Shown piece by piece: positions 36,740 to 45,741 of a stretch of 64,000 nucleotides of DNA. The notes under the pieces were generated by a model. That model was not told the origin of the DNA. It searched no databases and worked only from the letters and a program-made list of their open reading frames with translations. Position numbers and translations under genes: made by a program. Source of the DNA: Pacificispira sp033344895 (lineage in GTDB: Bacteria; Pseudomonadota; Alphaproteobacteria; UBA8366; Aestuariispiraceae); contig OZ245920.1 of assembly GCA_965229685.1 (NCBI GenBank), positions 3,658,001 through 3,722,000 on the forward strand, given 5' to 3'. The number at the start of each line of letters is the position of its first letter. Position 1 is the stretch's first letter.

Positions 36740-37621
36740 TTAAGGTTTCTTGCTTGCCAAGTAGTTTAACCGCTCCCGCCACGCGCCCGGCGTCATGCCG
36801 AAGGCGTTCTTGAAGTGGCGGGTCATGTGGGCCTGGTCGGCGAAACTGGCCTCGGCGGCGGCGGAGGAGAGGGTGGCGCCGGTCTGCAGCGCAGCGCGGG
36901 CGCGGTCGAGGCGGCGCATGACCAGCCAGCGATGCGGGCTGATGCCGCTGACGGCGCGGAAATGGCGGGCCAGGGCGAAACGGGACTGGCCGGTGATGCT
37001 TTCCAGATCCCCCATCGCGAGATCCTGGTCCAGCGAGTTCAGCATCGCCTGTTTCGCCCGGCGCACAGCCTCGACATCCGCAGGCCCGACACGGCGCGGC
37101 GCCGTCGCGGGATCGAGCCGCGCCAGTGCCTGGGCGATATCGGCGATGTCCGATGCCCATTCCAGTCCCGTCTTCGTCTGGTCGATATCCTGCAGGGCCG
37201 TGGTGGCGGCGGCGCGAAGCGCCGGATCCCGGGAAATGCATTCCCCGACGAATGGCAGGCTGCGGTCCGCATCGGGCAGGGCCTCCCGAACTGCGTCGGG
37301 GTCAATATAGAGCATGCGGTACCGGAAACCGCCCTCCGCGCCGGATCGGCCGTCATGCAGTTCGTCCGGATGCAGCACAATGGTATTTCCGGCCAGACTG
37401 TTCCGCTCCACACCGCGATAGGTGAAGGACTGAACCCCGTTCAGGGTCACGCCGATCGCATAGGTGTCGTGGCGGTGCGGCGCATAGGCCTGACCGCCGA
37501 AGCACGCCTCAATCCGTTCCGGGCCACCGGGCCCGTCGCCGGGCGCGATGCGCACCCAGTCCTGTCCCTCCGGCCCGCACGAACGTTCAAGACCCGAGAA
37601 ATCGTGCTGCGTAGACTCCAT
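36740..37621 (-). CDS. AraC-family transcriptional regulator
   Basis: A 293-residue regulator. The N-terminal cupin-like sensor (about 35-120) has YAPHRHDTYAIGVTLNGVQSFTYRG and LHPDELHDG. The C-terminal AraC DNA-binding domain (about 190-285) has two HTH motifs: the second includes SSAAAEASFADQAHMTRHFKNAFGMTPGAWRE. It diverges from the cupin-DUF2000 pair with 58 bases between starts, so it probably controls that pair and itself. The inducer is unknown. Confidence 0.92.
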   Translation of the reverse strand: MESTQHDFSGLERSCGPEGQDWVRIAPGDGPGGPERIEACFGGQAYAPHRHDTYAIGVTLNGVQSFTYRGVERNSLAGNTIVLHPDELHDGRSGAEGGFRYRMLYIDPDAVREALPDADRSLPFVGECISRDPALRAAATTALQDIDQTKTGLEWASDIADIAQALARLDPATAPRRVGPADVEAVRRAKQAMLNSLDQDLAMGDLESITGQSRFALARHFRAVSGISPHRWLVMRRLDRARAALQTGATLSSAAAEASFADQAHMTRHFKNAFGMTPGAWRERLNYLASKKP

Positions 37622-37679
37622 CCCGCAACGCTAGCAGAGACCGCGCCGCCCGGCGACCGGCCATTCGGGAAAGGATGCC

Positions 37680-38066
37680 ATGAACCCCGTTCTCACACTC
37701 GATCAGGAGTTCGCTCAGATCACGGAATATTATTCGCCGCGCGTCGTGGCGCTGGCCAATGGGCAATATGTCAAACTGGCCAAGTTGAAGGGCGGGTTCG
37801 TGCGTCATAATCACGAGAAGGAAGACGAATTCTTCTTTGTCCTGAAAGGGACGTTCTGCCTGCGATACGACGACGGCAGCGAGGCGGTGATGACCGCCGG
37901 GCAATGCCATGTCACCCCGCGCGGCGTCTGGCATCACCCCTATGCGCCGGAAGAGGCTTGGGCGATGTTCGTCGAACCGGCCGGGACCCTGCATACCGGC
38001 ACGGTGGACAGCCCCTTGTCGAAATTCGTCGAAAGTCAGATCGCCACCCTTGTTCAGGAAGGCTGA
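37680..38066 (+). CDS. single-domain cupin protein
   Basis: A 128-residue small barrel. Cupin motif 1 is HNHEKEDEFFFVLKG (metal His and Glu) and motif 2 is CHVTPRGVWHHP. The role is unassigned; such proteins may be isomerases, dioxygenases or small-molecule binders. It is followed after four bases by the DUF2000 gene and is divergent from the AraC regulator, indicating one regulated unit. Confidence 0.85.
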   Translation: MNPVLTLDQEFAQITEYYSPRVVALANGQYVKLAKLKGGFVRHNHEKEDEFFFVLKGTFCLRYDDGSEAVMTAGQCHVTPRGVWHHPYAPEEAWAMFVEPAGTLHTGTVDSPLSKFVESQIATLVQEG

Positions 38067-38070
38067 GCCG

Positions 38071-38481
38071 ATGCATTTCGACACCAAATTGGCCATCGTC
38101 ATCCGGGACGATCTGCTGCCCTGGCAGGGGTTGAACGTCACTGCCTTCCTGGCCGGCGGTTTGGCCGGGCGCGACCCAAACATCCTCGGCGCGGCCTATG
38201 CCGATGCCGACGGGACGGACTACGCCCCCCTGATCCGCGAACCGATCTTCGTGCTGGCAGGAACGGCGGAGACCCTGCAACGCACCCGCCGCCGCGCCGT
38301 CGACCGGGGCCTGACGCCCGCGATCTATACCGTGGAGATGTTCTCGACCGATCATGATGATGCCAACCGTGCCGCCGTCGCCGCCGTGGCGGCGGACGCG
38401 CTGGACCTCGTGGGGGTTGCGATCCACGGCCCGCGCAAGGCAGTCGACAAGGTGATCAATGGTCTGAAGCGCCACCCCTGA
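38071..38481 (+). CDS. DUF2000 family protein
   Basis: A 136-residue protein of DUF2000, a family with a peptidyl-tRNA hydrolase II-like fold and no settled function. KLAIVIRDDLLPWQGLNVTAFLAGGL is the family N-terminus and GVAIHGPRKAVDKVINGLKRH the C-terminus. DUF2000 genes are often found next to AraC regulators, as here. The ATG at 38071 lies four bases after the cupin stop. Confidence 0.86.
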   Translation: MHFDTKLAIVIRDDLLPWQGLNVTAFLAGGLAGRDPNILGAAYADADGTDYAPLIREPIFVLAGTAETLQRTRRRAVDRGLTPAIYTVEMFSTDHDDANRAAVAAVAADALDLVGVAIHGPRKAVDKVINGLKRHP

Positions 38482-38554
38482 GGCATTCTGGCCCGGGACC
38501 TTCCGCGTCACTTCGGATACCCTACATTTCAGGCGCAAGCATGAGGCAGCCGTG

Positions 38555-38968
38555 ATGCATCAGACGAATTCGATCCTTCTGTTCGACAGCGATTGCGTCC
38601 TCTGTTCGCGCTGGGTCCGGTTCATTTTGAGATGGGAACGGGCCCCTGAAATCCGCTTCGTCGCGGCGCAGAGCGATGCAGGGCAGGCACTTCTGGCGGA
38701 ACTGGGACTGCCCCTGACCGATTGGGACACGAACTTCCTGCTGGAGACCGGTCCCAATGGCCAGGTCCTGCATGTCAGGTCCGACGCTGCCCTGGCGGTG
38801 CTGGCCCGGATGCGGGCGCCGGTCCGCTGGCTGTCGTTTCTGCGGATCGTGCCGCGGACGATGCGGGACTGGATCTATGATCGGGTGGCGCGCAACCGCT
38901 ATGCCTGGTTCGGGCGGCGGGATTCCTGCCTTGTGCCGCCACCGGAGTTGCGCACCCGCTTCCTGTAG
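38555..38968 (+). CDS. DCC-family thiol-disulfide oxidoreductase-like protein
   Basis: A 137-residue DUF393/DCC protein. The defining FDSDCVLCSRWVRFIL has the DxxCxxC motif (Cys near 14 and 17). Redox function is inferred from the motif and thioredoxin-like fold predictions; the partner is unknown. GTG at 38552 precedes the ATG; I use the ATG. Confidence 0.86.
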   Translation: MHQTNSILLFDSDCVLCSRWVRFILRWERAPEIRFVAAQSDAGQALLAELGLPLTDWDTNFLLETGPNGQVLHVRSDAALAVLARMRAPVRWLSFLRIVPRTMRDWIYDRVARNRYAWFGRRDSCLVPPPELRTRFL

Positions 38969-39052
38969 CCCGCACCGCATTGCCAGATCGGTCCCGGTGC
39001 CGCTACCCTCCCCGGCAAGATAAAGAACAGACCTTTCCAGGGAGACGCCGAC

Positions 39053-40357
39053 ATGGCCCTGTCACCGTATTTCATGCCCACCGAAACGGGCGACACCGCA
39101 TTCACCGTCGAGGCGCCCAAGATCAAGTTCGGCAGTGGCAGCCTGAAGGAAGTCGGCCAGGACGCGCTCGGCCTCGGCATGACCAAGGTTGCGGTCTATA
39201 CTGACAAATGGGTCAAGGACCTGCCGGCGATGCGGGATGTCGTGGAGTCCCTGCGCGCCGCCGGGCTGGCTTTCGATGTCTATACGGAAACCGAGGTCGA
39301 ACCGACGGATCAATCCTTCAAGGCCGGGACACAATTCGCGGTCGACGGCGGGTTCGACGGGTTCATTTCTGTCGGTGGCGGGTCGGTCATTGATACGGCG
39401 AAGGCCGCCAATCTCTACAGCACCTATCCCGACGATTTTCTGGCCTATGTGAATGCACCGGTGGGTCAGGCGAAGCCTGTTCCAGGGCCGCTGAAGCCGC
39501 ATATCGCCTGCCCGACGACCTTCGGCACGGCGTCGGAATGTACCGGCATCGCCGTTTTCGACTTTCTGGAAATGGAGGCAAAGACCGGCATTGCCAGTCC
39601 GCGCCTGCGTCCGTCGCTGGGGGTGCTGGATCCGGCCAATCTTGCCAGCCTGCCGAAGCTCGTTCTGGCCGCAAACGGGTTCGACGTCTTCACCCATGCC
39701 TTCGAGAGCCTGACGGCCCGCCCGTTCACGCATCGTGCAAAACCCGCCGATCCGAGCAAGCGGCCGCTGAGCCAGGGCGCCAACCCCTATTCCGACATTG
39801 CCTGCCAGGAGGCGATCCGGCTGGTCGGCGGGCATCTGGTCGGCGCCGTGAACGACCCGTCGGACGAGGATTACGAGGCCCTGATGTTCGCCGGGATGCT
39901 GGCCGGGATCGGTTTCGGCAATGCCGGCTGTCACGTGCCGCATGCCATGTCCTATGCCGTGGCCGGGTTGGTCCGGGACTATCAGGCTGAAGGCTGGCCG
40001 TCGAACCATCCGCTGGTGCCGCACGGGATCAGTGTCATCGTCAATGCCCCTGCCGTGTTCCGCATGACCGGCCCGGCCTGCCCGGAACGCCACCGCATGG
40101 GGGCCGAAGCCATGGGAGCGACCGCCGAGGAACTGGGTGACCTGCCGCCCGGCGACGCCCTGGCCGACCGGATCGAAATCATGATGCGCGCAACAGGGGT
40201 TCCCAACGGATTGAGCGGTGTCGGCTATACCGACGACGACCTGGACAATCTGGTCGCAAAGGCCGCCCCGCAACGCCGATTGCTGGACAACGCCCCTCTG
40301 CCGGTGGCGGAAGCCGAATTGCGCGGCCTGTTTCGGGATGCGCTGCGCTACTGGTAA
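39053..40357 (+). CDS. iron-dependent alcohol dehydrogenase, hydroxyacid-oxoacid transhydrogenase type
   Basis: A 434-residue group III metal-dependent dehydrogenase. The NAD-binding GGGSVIDTAKAANLY and metal-site segments (GFDVFTHAFES, GIGFGNAGCHVPHAMSYAV) are clear. EGWPSNHPLVPHGISVIVNAPAVFRMT matches the hydroxyacid-oxoacid transhydrogenase (ADHFE1) branch, which transfers reducing equivalents between 4-hydroxybutyrate and 2-oxoglutarate. No clustered 4-hydroxybutyrate genes are present, so the substrate is inferred from subfamily similarity. Confidence 0.9.
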   Translation: MALSPYFMPTETGDTAFTVEAPKIKFGSGSLKEVGQDALGLGMTKVAVYTDKWVKDLPAMRDVVESLRAAGLAFDVYTETEVEPTDQSFKAGTQFAVDGGFDGFISVGGGSVIDTAKAANLYSTYPDDFLAYVNAPVGQAKPVPGPLKPHIACPTTFGTASECTGIAVFDFLEMEAKTGIASPRLRPSLGVLDPANLASLPKLVLAANGFDVFTHAFESLTARPFTHRAKPADPSKRPLSQGANPYSDIACQEAIRLVGGHLVGAVNDPSDEDYEALMFAGMLAGIGFGNAGCHVPHAMSYAVAGLVRDYQAEGWPSNHPLVPHGISVIVNAPAVFRMTGPACPERHRMGAEAMGATAEELGDLPPGDALADRIEIMMRATGVPNGLSGVGYTDDDLDNLVAKAAPQRRLLDNAPLPVAEAELRGLFRDALRYW

Positions 40358-40372
40358 CGATTGCAGCAGATC

Positions 40373-40442
40373 GTTTCGATTTCGGCACGTCGTGCGAGCT
40401 CGACAGTAAGGCCACACATGCGAAATCCGCCGAAATCGAGAC
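40373..40442. repeat. 14-bp inverted repeat downstream of transhydrogenase gene
   Basis: GTTTCGATTTCGGC (40373-40386) and GCCGAAATCGAGAC (40429-40442) are complementary over 13 of 14 positions, the other being G-T. The 42-base spacer itself holds GTCG/CGAC. There is no T-run on either strand, so it is not a standard terminator. Confidence 0.6.
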
Positions 40443-40646
40443 AATCCGCCGCACTTTGGTGCACGATTGCAGCCGGATTTCTGTTTCCCGCTTGGATTCC
40501 AGGGGGTTGCGCAAGTTGCACGGCTGAATCCGCGAGCTATGCATTAAATTTCTGTCTGAATTGTGAATGTGACAGTGGTTTTTCAAACAGGCCTGAGCTA
40601 TATAAGCGGCCGGTGATTGACGCTAACAGATCACATGGATGGAAAT

Positions 40647-40817
40647 ATGAGCGATTCTAGCAAGAATAAAAAACCGGAATCTGACCGGAAATACGAAGCG
40701 AAAACGCGCAAGTGCCTGATGTGCCGGACCGAGTTCAAGAGCTCCTGGCCGGGTGAACGCGTCTGCTCGAACTGCAAGCAGACCAGCGCGTGGAACGAGC
40801 CTTCCATCGCGGCGTAA
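40647..40817 (+). CDS. small zinc-ribbon protein
   Basis: A 56-residue basic protein with CLMC and CSNC about 18 residues apart (RKCLMCRTEFKSSWPGERVCSNCKQ), a single zinc-ribbon. Similar short proteins occur across alphaproteobacteria; function unknown. ATG 40647 is chosen; ATGs at 40617 and 40635 are in frame and possible. It has its own terminators, so it is monocistronic. A TATATA box lies at 40599-40604 without a good -35. Confidence 0.72.
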   Translation: MSDSSKNKKPESDRKYEAKTRKCLMCRTEFKSSWPGERVCSNCKQTSAWNEPSIAA

Positions 40818-40825
40818 AAAGGTAT

Positions 40826-40880
40826 CCCGGCGTCTGACGCCGGGCATCGCGACCGCCCGATTTCGGGCGGTTTCGCTTTT
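40826..40880 (+). terminator. tandem terminator hairpins after zinc-ribbon gene
   Basis: First CCCGGCGTC/GACGCCGGG, then CCGCCCGA/CGGGCGG followed by TTTCGCTTTTT. The second has the layout of an intrinsic terminator on the plus strand. Confidence 0.8.
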
Positions 40881-40920
40881 TGGACTACGGCCCGCGCCAA
40901 TCCGGCAGCGGGACGAAACA

Positions 40921-40976
40921 CGAAAAACGCATCCGTTCGACACCGCACACCGCGGAATGGACGGATGCGTTTTTCG
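40921..40976. terminator. bidirectional terminator between convergent genes
   Basis: The 16-base arms 40921-40936 (CGAAAAACGCATCCGT) and 40961-40976 are perfectly complementary around a 24-base loop. The A-run on the left and T-run on the right give a U-tail on both strands. It lies eight bases past the stop of the SAM hydrolase-family gene. Confidence 0.8.
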
Positions 40977-40984
40977 TTTCGGGA

Positions 40985-41725
40985 TCAGATCTCGATCGTG
41001 TCGCCGACACGCAGACCGTATTTTTCCGCCGCACTGCCGCCATTCACGGCGATCTCGACCAGTCCCAGACTGTTTTCATACCAGAAACCGAACCGCTCCG
41101 GCACGTCCGAGAAGGTGCGCGCCCGCGGCGGTGACGTCCCGTCCGGCAGGGTGACCCGCACCGGGTCTTTAAGGGCCGATGCTCGCAGCCCCGTCATCGC
41201 ATTGCCGTATCCGTCGATGTAGAGAATCTGGGCCAGATCATCGGGCCAGTCCGCACCGGGACGGGATGGCGGATTGGGCATGGCCGGCACACAGGCGGGT
41301 TTGCGCCCCATCGCCCATCGCGCGGCCGCGGGCGCGAACAGGTCGCGGCCGTGGAAACTGGCCGACAGGCGTTCCGGTCGCCATTGCAGGGTAAACCGCG
41401 CGACACGGGACGCCCGGCGCAGGGCGATCTCGAACAACCCGTTATCCGGACCGATCAGGCAGCGGTCATCCGCCTCGACCAGCAGGGCCTCGCGGGCGCT
41501 GCCGACACCCGGATCAACCACGGCCACGACCATGGCGTCCGCCGGCAAGTCTTCCAAGACCGCGGCCAGCAGATAGGAGGACGCCATTGGGTCCATGGCC
41601 GGCGCATCGTGCATCAGATCGACGATCCGCGCCTCCGGCCAGGTGGCGTAGATTGCGCCGTGCATCTGGCCGACATAGGGACCGTCGGTTCGGAAATCGG
41701 TAAACAGAAAGATCGGTGCCGTCAT
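40985..41725 (-). CDS. SAM hydroxide adenosyltransferase family protein (DUF62)
   Basis: A 246-residue member of the family that includes fluorinase, chlorinase and S-adenosyl-L-methionine hydrolases. Signatures are FLFTDFRTDGPYVGQM, VVDPGVGSARE, GPDNGLFE and SFHGRDLFAPAAA. Most bacterial members use water or hydroxide to split SAM into adenosine and methionine; halogenation is not implied. The FMN reductase gene lies 13 bases upstream in the same direction, suggesting one transcript. Confidence 0.9.
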   Translation of the reverse strand: MTAPIFLFTDFRTDGPYVGQMHGAIYATWPEARIVDLMHDAPAMDPMASSYLLAAVLEDLPADAMVVAVVDPGVGSAREALLVEADDRCLIGPDNGLFEIALRRASRVARFTLQWRPERLSASFHGRDLFAPAAARWAMGRKPACVPAMPNPPSRPGADWPDDLAQILYIDGYGNAMTGLRASALKDPVRVTLPDGTSPPRARTFSDVPERFGFWYENSLGLVEIAVNGGSAAEKYGLRVGDTIEI

Positions 41726-41738
41726 GCGGCGCAGTCTA

Positions 41739-42317
41739 TCAGGCGATCAGCTTCCCCGTCACCTCCGCCAAGGTCGCCCCGACGGCTTTAACCTGCTTTT
41801 CCCGGTCCGGGTCGGTAATCGATCCGTCTTCCGCCAGAATTTTCTTGGCCCCGCTGACCGCGACCTGGTTCGGAATGACGGTCATGCCGATATTGCCCAG
41901 GATCGCCCGGACGTGGACCAGCCCCCGCAGGCCGCCCAGCGCCCCGGCCGATGCGGAGATCAACCCTGCCGTCTTGCCGCGCAGATACTGACTGCCAGGG
42001 CCGTTCGGTCCCGGGCGCGATACCCAGTCGATTGTGTTCTTCAACAAGGGCGTGATCGAACTGTTGTATTCGGGGCAGGCCAGCAGCAGACCGTGATGCG
42101 CACCGAACAAGGCCTGCAGTTTCGCACCGTTCTCCGGCAGGCCTTCCGCGGCCTCCAGGTCCTCGTCCACCAGCGGCATGGGATAGTCCCGAAGGTCGAT
42201 CACGGTTACTTCCGCCCCCGCCTCACGAGCACCGGCAACCGCGGTCTTCAGAACCTTCTTGTTCATCGAGTCGCGTCGGGCGCTGCCGGCGAAGGCAAGC
42301 AGTTTCACGGTCGGCAT
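41739..42317 (-). CDS. NADPH-dependent FMN reductase family protein
   Basis: A 192-residue flavodoxin-like protein. The FMN-phosphate loop GSARRDSMNKKVL, the CPEYNSSITPLLKNTIDWVSR segment and the SASAGALGGLRG loop match the NADPH-dependent FMN/quinone reductase family. It probably reduces quinones or flavin; the physiological acceptor is unknown. It diverges from the amidotransferase gene. Confidence 0.9.
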   Translation of the reverse strand: MPTVKLLAFAGSARRDSMNKKVLKTAVAGAREAGAEVTVIDLRDYPMPLVDEDLEAAEGLPENGAKLQALFGAHHGLLLACPEYNSSITPLLKNTIDWVSRPGPNGPGSQYLRGKTAGLISASAGALGGLRGLVHVRAILGNIGMTVIPNQVAVSGAKKILAEDGSITDPDREKQVKAVGATLAEVTGKLIA

Positions 42318-42500
42318 ATGGTCGATTCCCCTGTCCGTTCGAGTTCATGTGCGTTTGGTGACCCTCACCTAGTTAGGAAGGACAGGAATTCCGGCAAGTC
42401 CCGGAGCGGCACCGATGGCCCCACGCGGCTGGACGGATCGTCCGCAAAGGTCTAAAAGCCGCGCAACGCACACATCGTAGACAATCTTGGGATCCTCGCG

Positions 42501-43229
42501 ATGCGCCTCGGCATTCTTGAAGCCGGACGTCCACCCGCGCCGCTGGACGAAACCCATGGCCGTTATCCGGCCATGTTCGCTGACCTGCTTCGCCCGCACC
42601 TGCCGGCGGAGACGGAAATCGTCACCTATGCAGTGATCGACAGCGAATTCCCGGATTCCGCCGTAGACTGCGACGCCTGGCTGATCACGGGCAGCGCCTA
42701 TGGCGTTTATGATCCGGATCCCTGGATCGCAACACTGAAGGATTTCGCCCGTGCGGTCGCCGATGCCGGGGTGCCGATGGTCGGTATATGCTTCGGCCAT
42801 CAGCTGATTTCGGAAGTGCTCGGCGGAAAGGCGGTCAAGTCCGACAAGGGCTGGGGCGTTGGCGCACATCGCTATGCGCTGAAGAACCGGCCGGAATGGT
42901 TGCCCGAAGGTGGCGATATCGAATTCGACACCTATGTATCCCATCAGGATCAGGTGACGGAACCGCCCCCCGGCGCCCAGGTGCTGGCCGGCAGCGACTT
43001 CTGCCCGAACGCCATGCTGGCAATCGGTGACCGGATCCTGACCCTGCAAAGCCACCCGGAAATGCCCAGCGGCTATGTCGGGGACCTTTACACCCTGCGC
43101 CGCGAACGCATTGGTGCGGAACGCATCGACGCAGCGATGCAGACAATCGTTGATACGCCGCGCGCGCCCGACGCCGACCGCGTCGCCGCCTGGATCGGCG
43201 CCTTTCTGACACACACGCTCAAAGCCTGA
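42501..43229 (+). CDS. class I glutamine amidotransferase-like protein
   Basis: A 242-residue stand-alone amidotransferase domain. The nucleophile elbow is GICFGHQL (Cys near 97), and LQSHPEM supplies the His and Glu of the triad. Without a synthase partner the acceptor is unclear; similar proteins are annotated GMP-synthase-like or gamma-glutamyl hydrolases. It ends 20 bases before typA. Confidence 0.85.
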   Translation: MRLGILEAGRPPAPLDETHGRYPAMFADLLRPHLPAETEIVTYAVIDSEFPDSAVDCDAWLITGSAYGVYDPDPWIATLKDFARAVADAGVPMVGICFGHQLISEVLGGKAVKSDKGWGVGAHRYALKNRPEWLPEGGDIEFDTYVSHQDQVTEPPPGAQVLAGSDFCPNAMLAIGDRILTLQSHPEMPSGYVGDLYTLRRERIGAERIDAAMQTIVDTPRAPDADRVAAWIGAFLTHTLKA

Positions 43230-43249
43230 GCCTTCTCAAGGACCGCCCA

Positions 43250-45076
43250 ATGGACCTTCGCAACATTGCCATTATTGCCCATGTCGACCACGGCAAGACC
43301 ACCATGGTCGACAAGCTTCTGACCCAGTCCGGCGCGGTGCAGTCGCATCAGCAGATCGCCGAACGGGCGATGGATTCCAACGATCTGGAGAAGGAACGCG
43401 GGATCACGATCCTGGCGAAATGCACCTCCGTCGAATGGAAGGGCACCCGCATCAACATCGTCGACACCCCCGGTCACGCCGATTTCGGGGGCGAAGTGGA
43501 ACGCATCCTGTCCATGGTCGACGGGGTGGTGCTGCTGGTCGACGCGGCCGAAGGCCCGATGCCGCAAACCAAGTTCGTCACCATCAAGGCGCTGGAGCTG
43601 GGCCTGAAGCCGATCGTTGTCATCAACAAGGTCGACAAGCCGGACGCCCGCCCCGACTGGGTGATCGATCAGGTGTTCGATCTGTTTGTCGCCCTGGACG
43701 CGAATGAAGATCAGCTCGACTTCCCGGTGCTCTACGCTTCCGCCAAACAGGGCTGGGCTGCGCGCGGCCTGGAGGACGATCGCACCGATCTGACGCCGCT
43801 GTTCGAAACCGTGCTGGACAAGGTATCGGCCCCGGTCGCCGATGCGGACGGTCCTTTCCGCATGCTGGTGACGACGCTCGAAAGCGACCCCTATCTGGGT
43901 CGTATCCTGACGGGGCGCATCGAATCCGGCTCCATCGCCGTGAATCGCACGGTCAAGGGTCTGGGTCGCAACGGCAAGACGCTGGAAACCGGACGCCTGA
44001 CAAAACTGCTGGCCTTCCGTGGCCTGAAACGGGAGCCGGTGGAGCACGCCAGCGCCGGCGATATCGTCGCAATCGCCGGCATGACCGTCGCCACCGTGGC
44101 CGATACGATCTGCGACCCGTCCGTCACCGAACCGGTGCCGGGCCGTCCGATTGCGCCGCCCACCATGGCCATGACCGTATCGGTCAATGACAGCCCGCTG
44201 GCCGGTCGCGAGGGCGACAAGTTGACCGGACGCATGATCGGCGACCGCCTGATGCGCGAGGCGGAAAGCAATGTCGCGATCCGCGTCACCGAAAGCGCCG
44301 AGAAGGACGCCTATGAGGTCGCCGGGCGCGGCGAGTTGCAGCTGGGCGTGCTGCTGGAAACGCTGCGCCGCGAAGGCTTCGAACTGACCGTGGGCCCGCC
44401 GCGTGTCCTGTTCCGGGAAGATGAGAACGGCAACCGCATTGAGCCGATTGAGGAAGCGCAGATCGACGTTGACGAGGAATTCGCCGGCGTCGTCGTCGAA
44501 AAGCTGGGCCTGCGCAAGGGCGAGATGCAGGAGATGCACCCGTCCGGCGGCGGCAAGACCCGCATCGTTTTCGAGATCCCGTCGCGCGGCCTGATCGGAT
44601 ATCAGGGCGAATTCCTGGCCGACACGCGCGGCACCGGCATCCTGTCGCGGATGTTCAAGGGCTTCGCCCCTTACAAGGGTCCGATTCCGGGTCGCCGTGC
44701 CGGTGTGTTGATTTCCGCCGAACAGGGTACGGCCGTCCCCTATGCACTGTACAATCTGGAGGAACGCGGGCCACTGTTCGTCGATCCGGGCGACCCGGTC
44801 TATTCCGGCATGATCCTAGGAGAACACAACAAGGGCCAGGACCTGGAAGTGAACCCGCTGAAGGCCAAGCAACTGACCAACTTCCGCGCGTCGGGCAAGG
44901 ATGATGCGATCAAGCTGACCCCGCCGATCCGCCGGACGCTGGAGGAGGCCCTAGCCTATATTCAGGACGATGAGCGCGTCGAGGTCACGCCGCAGTCGAT
45001 CCGCCTGCGCAAGGCATTGCTGGACCCGCATGAGCGCAAACGCGACAAGCGCCGGCGCGAAGCGGAAATGGTCTGA
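43250..45076 (+). CDS. typA: ribosome-associated GTPase TypA/BipA
   Basis: A translational GTPase of 608 residues. G1 is AHVDHGKTTMVDKLL, the switch region has RGITILAKC, G3 is DTPGHADFGG and G4 is NKVDKPDARP. EF-G-like domains and the unique C-terminal domain (RGLIGYQGEFLADTRGTG onward) are complete. Involved in 50S assembly and stress/cold growth in other bacteria. It is followed closely by the racemase-like gene. Confidence 0.97.
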   Translation: MDLRNIAIIAHVDHGKTTMVDKLLTQSGAVQSHQQIAERAMDSNDLEKERGITILAKCTSVEWKGTRINIVDTPGHADFGGEVERILSMVDGVVLLVDAAEGPMPQTKFVTIKALELGLKPIVVINKVDKPDARPDWVIDQVFDLFVALDANEDQLDFPVLYASAKQGWAARGLEDDRTDLTPLFETVLDKVSAPVADADGPFRMLVTTLESDPYLGRILTGRIESGSIAVNRTVKGLGRNGKTLETGRLTKLLAFRGLKREPVEHASAGDIVAIAGMTVATVADTICDPSVTEPVPGRPIAPPTMAMTVSVNDSPLAGREGDKLTGRMIGDRLMREAESNVAIRVTESAEKDAYEVAGRGELQLGVLLETLRREGFELTVGPPRVLFREDENGNRIEPIEEAQIDVDEEFAGVVVEKLGLRKGEMQEMHPSGGGKTRIVFEIPSRGLIGYQGEFLADTRGTGILSRMFKGFAPYKGPIPGRRAGVLISAEQGTAVPYALYNLEERGPLFVDPGDPVYSGMILGEHNKGQDLEVNPLKAKQLTNFRASGKDDAIKLTPPIRRTLEEALAYIQDDERVEVTPQSIRLRKALLDPHERKRDKRRREAEMV

Positions 45077-45087
45077 TTGGAGGGGCC

Positions 45088-45741
45088 ATGGCGCCCAGGA
45101 TCGCCTTCCTGCACACAGCATCGGTTCATGAGCCGACTTTCCGCGACCTGATCGCCGAATTGGCGCCGGATGCGGAACAGGTCCATGCCATTCATCCGGA
45201 ATGGCTGGACCGGGCACGGCAGGACGGCCTGGGCCCCGGCCTGCATGCCACCGTCACCGATCGCCTCACCGCCCTATCGGCACAGGCAGACGCAGTCCTG
45301 TGTACCTGCTCCACCCTGGGGCCGGTGGCCGACGCCCTGTCGCAAACCGACCGGCGAATCCTGCGCATCGACCGCCCGCTCATGGCCAAGGCCGCGGCGA
45401 CCCCCGGTACCGCCGTCGTCGCCCTGTGCCTCGACAGCACGCGGGAAACGACGCTGGCGCTGCTGGACGACGCCTTTGCAGCGGCCGGGCGGGATCGCGA
45501 CCGGGTCCTGTGTCTTTGCGCCGAGGCCTGGCAACATTTCGAGGCAGGGGACCGGAACGGTTTTGCCGAGGCCATCGCGGACCGGGTCAGAAGCACGGTC
45601 GCCGACACGCCCTCCGCCGGCTGCATCGTCCTGGCGCAGGCGTCCATGGCTGTTGCCGGCCCGTTGCTCTCGGATCTCGGCCTGCCGGTCTACGCGTCTC
45701 CCCGTCTCGGCGTGGAGGCCGCATTGGCGCTCGCAAAATGA
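45088..45741 (+). CDS. Asp/Glu racemase-superfamily protein
   Basis: A 217-residue protein with the two-half fold of aspartate/glutamate racemases. LCTCSTLGP gives a first active-site-like Cys, but the matching site in the second half reads CIVLAQASMA, with no Cys at the usual place, so two-base racemisation is unlikely. Function is unknown. GGAGGGG precedes the ATG at 45088, 11 bases after typA. It overlaps the next gene by ATGA. Confidence 0.75.
   Translation: MAPRIAFLHTASVHEPTFRDLIAELAPDAEQVHAIHPEWLDRARQDGLGPGLHATVTDRLTALSAQADAVLCTCSTLGPVADALSQTDRRILRIDRPLMAKAAATPGTAVVALCLDSTRETTLALLDDAFAAAGRDRDRVLCLCAEAWQHFEAGDRNGFAEAIADRVRSTVADTPSAGCIVLAQASMAVAGPLLSDLGLPVYASPRLGVEAALALAK

Noticed and set aside
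40361..40660. 99-codon plus-strand frame with a signal-peptide-like stretch after the transhydrogenase gene
   Set aside because: No ribosome site, overlaps the long inverted repeat and the start of the zinc-ribbon gene in another frame.
40985..41725. Fluorinase or chlorinase activity for the DUF62 protein
   Set aside because: The family signatures fit the common SAM hydrolase branch and no halometabolite genes are nearby.
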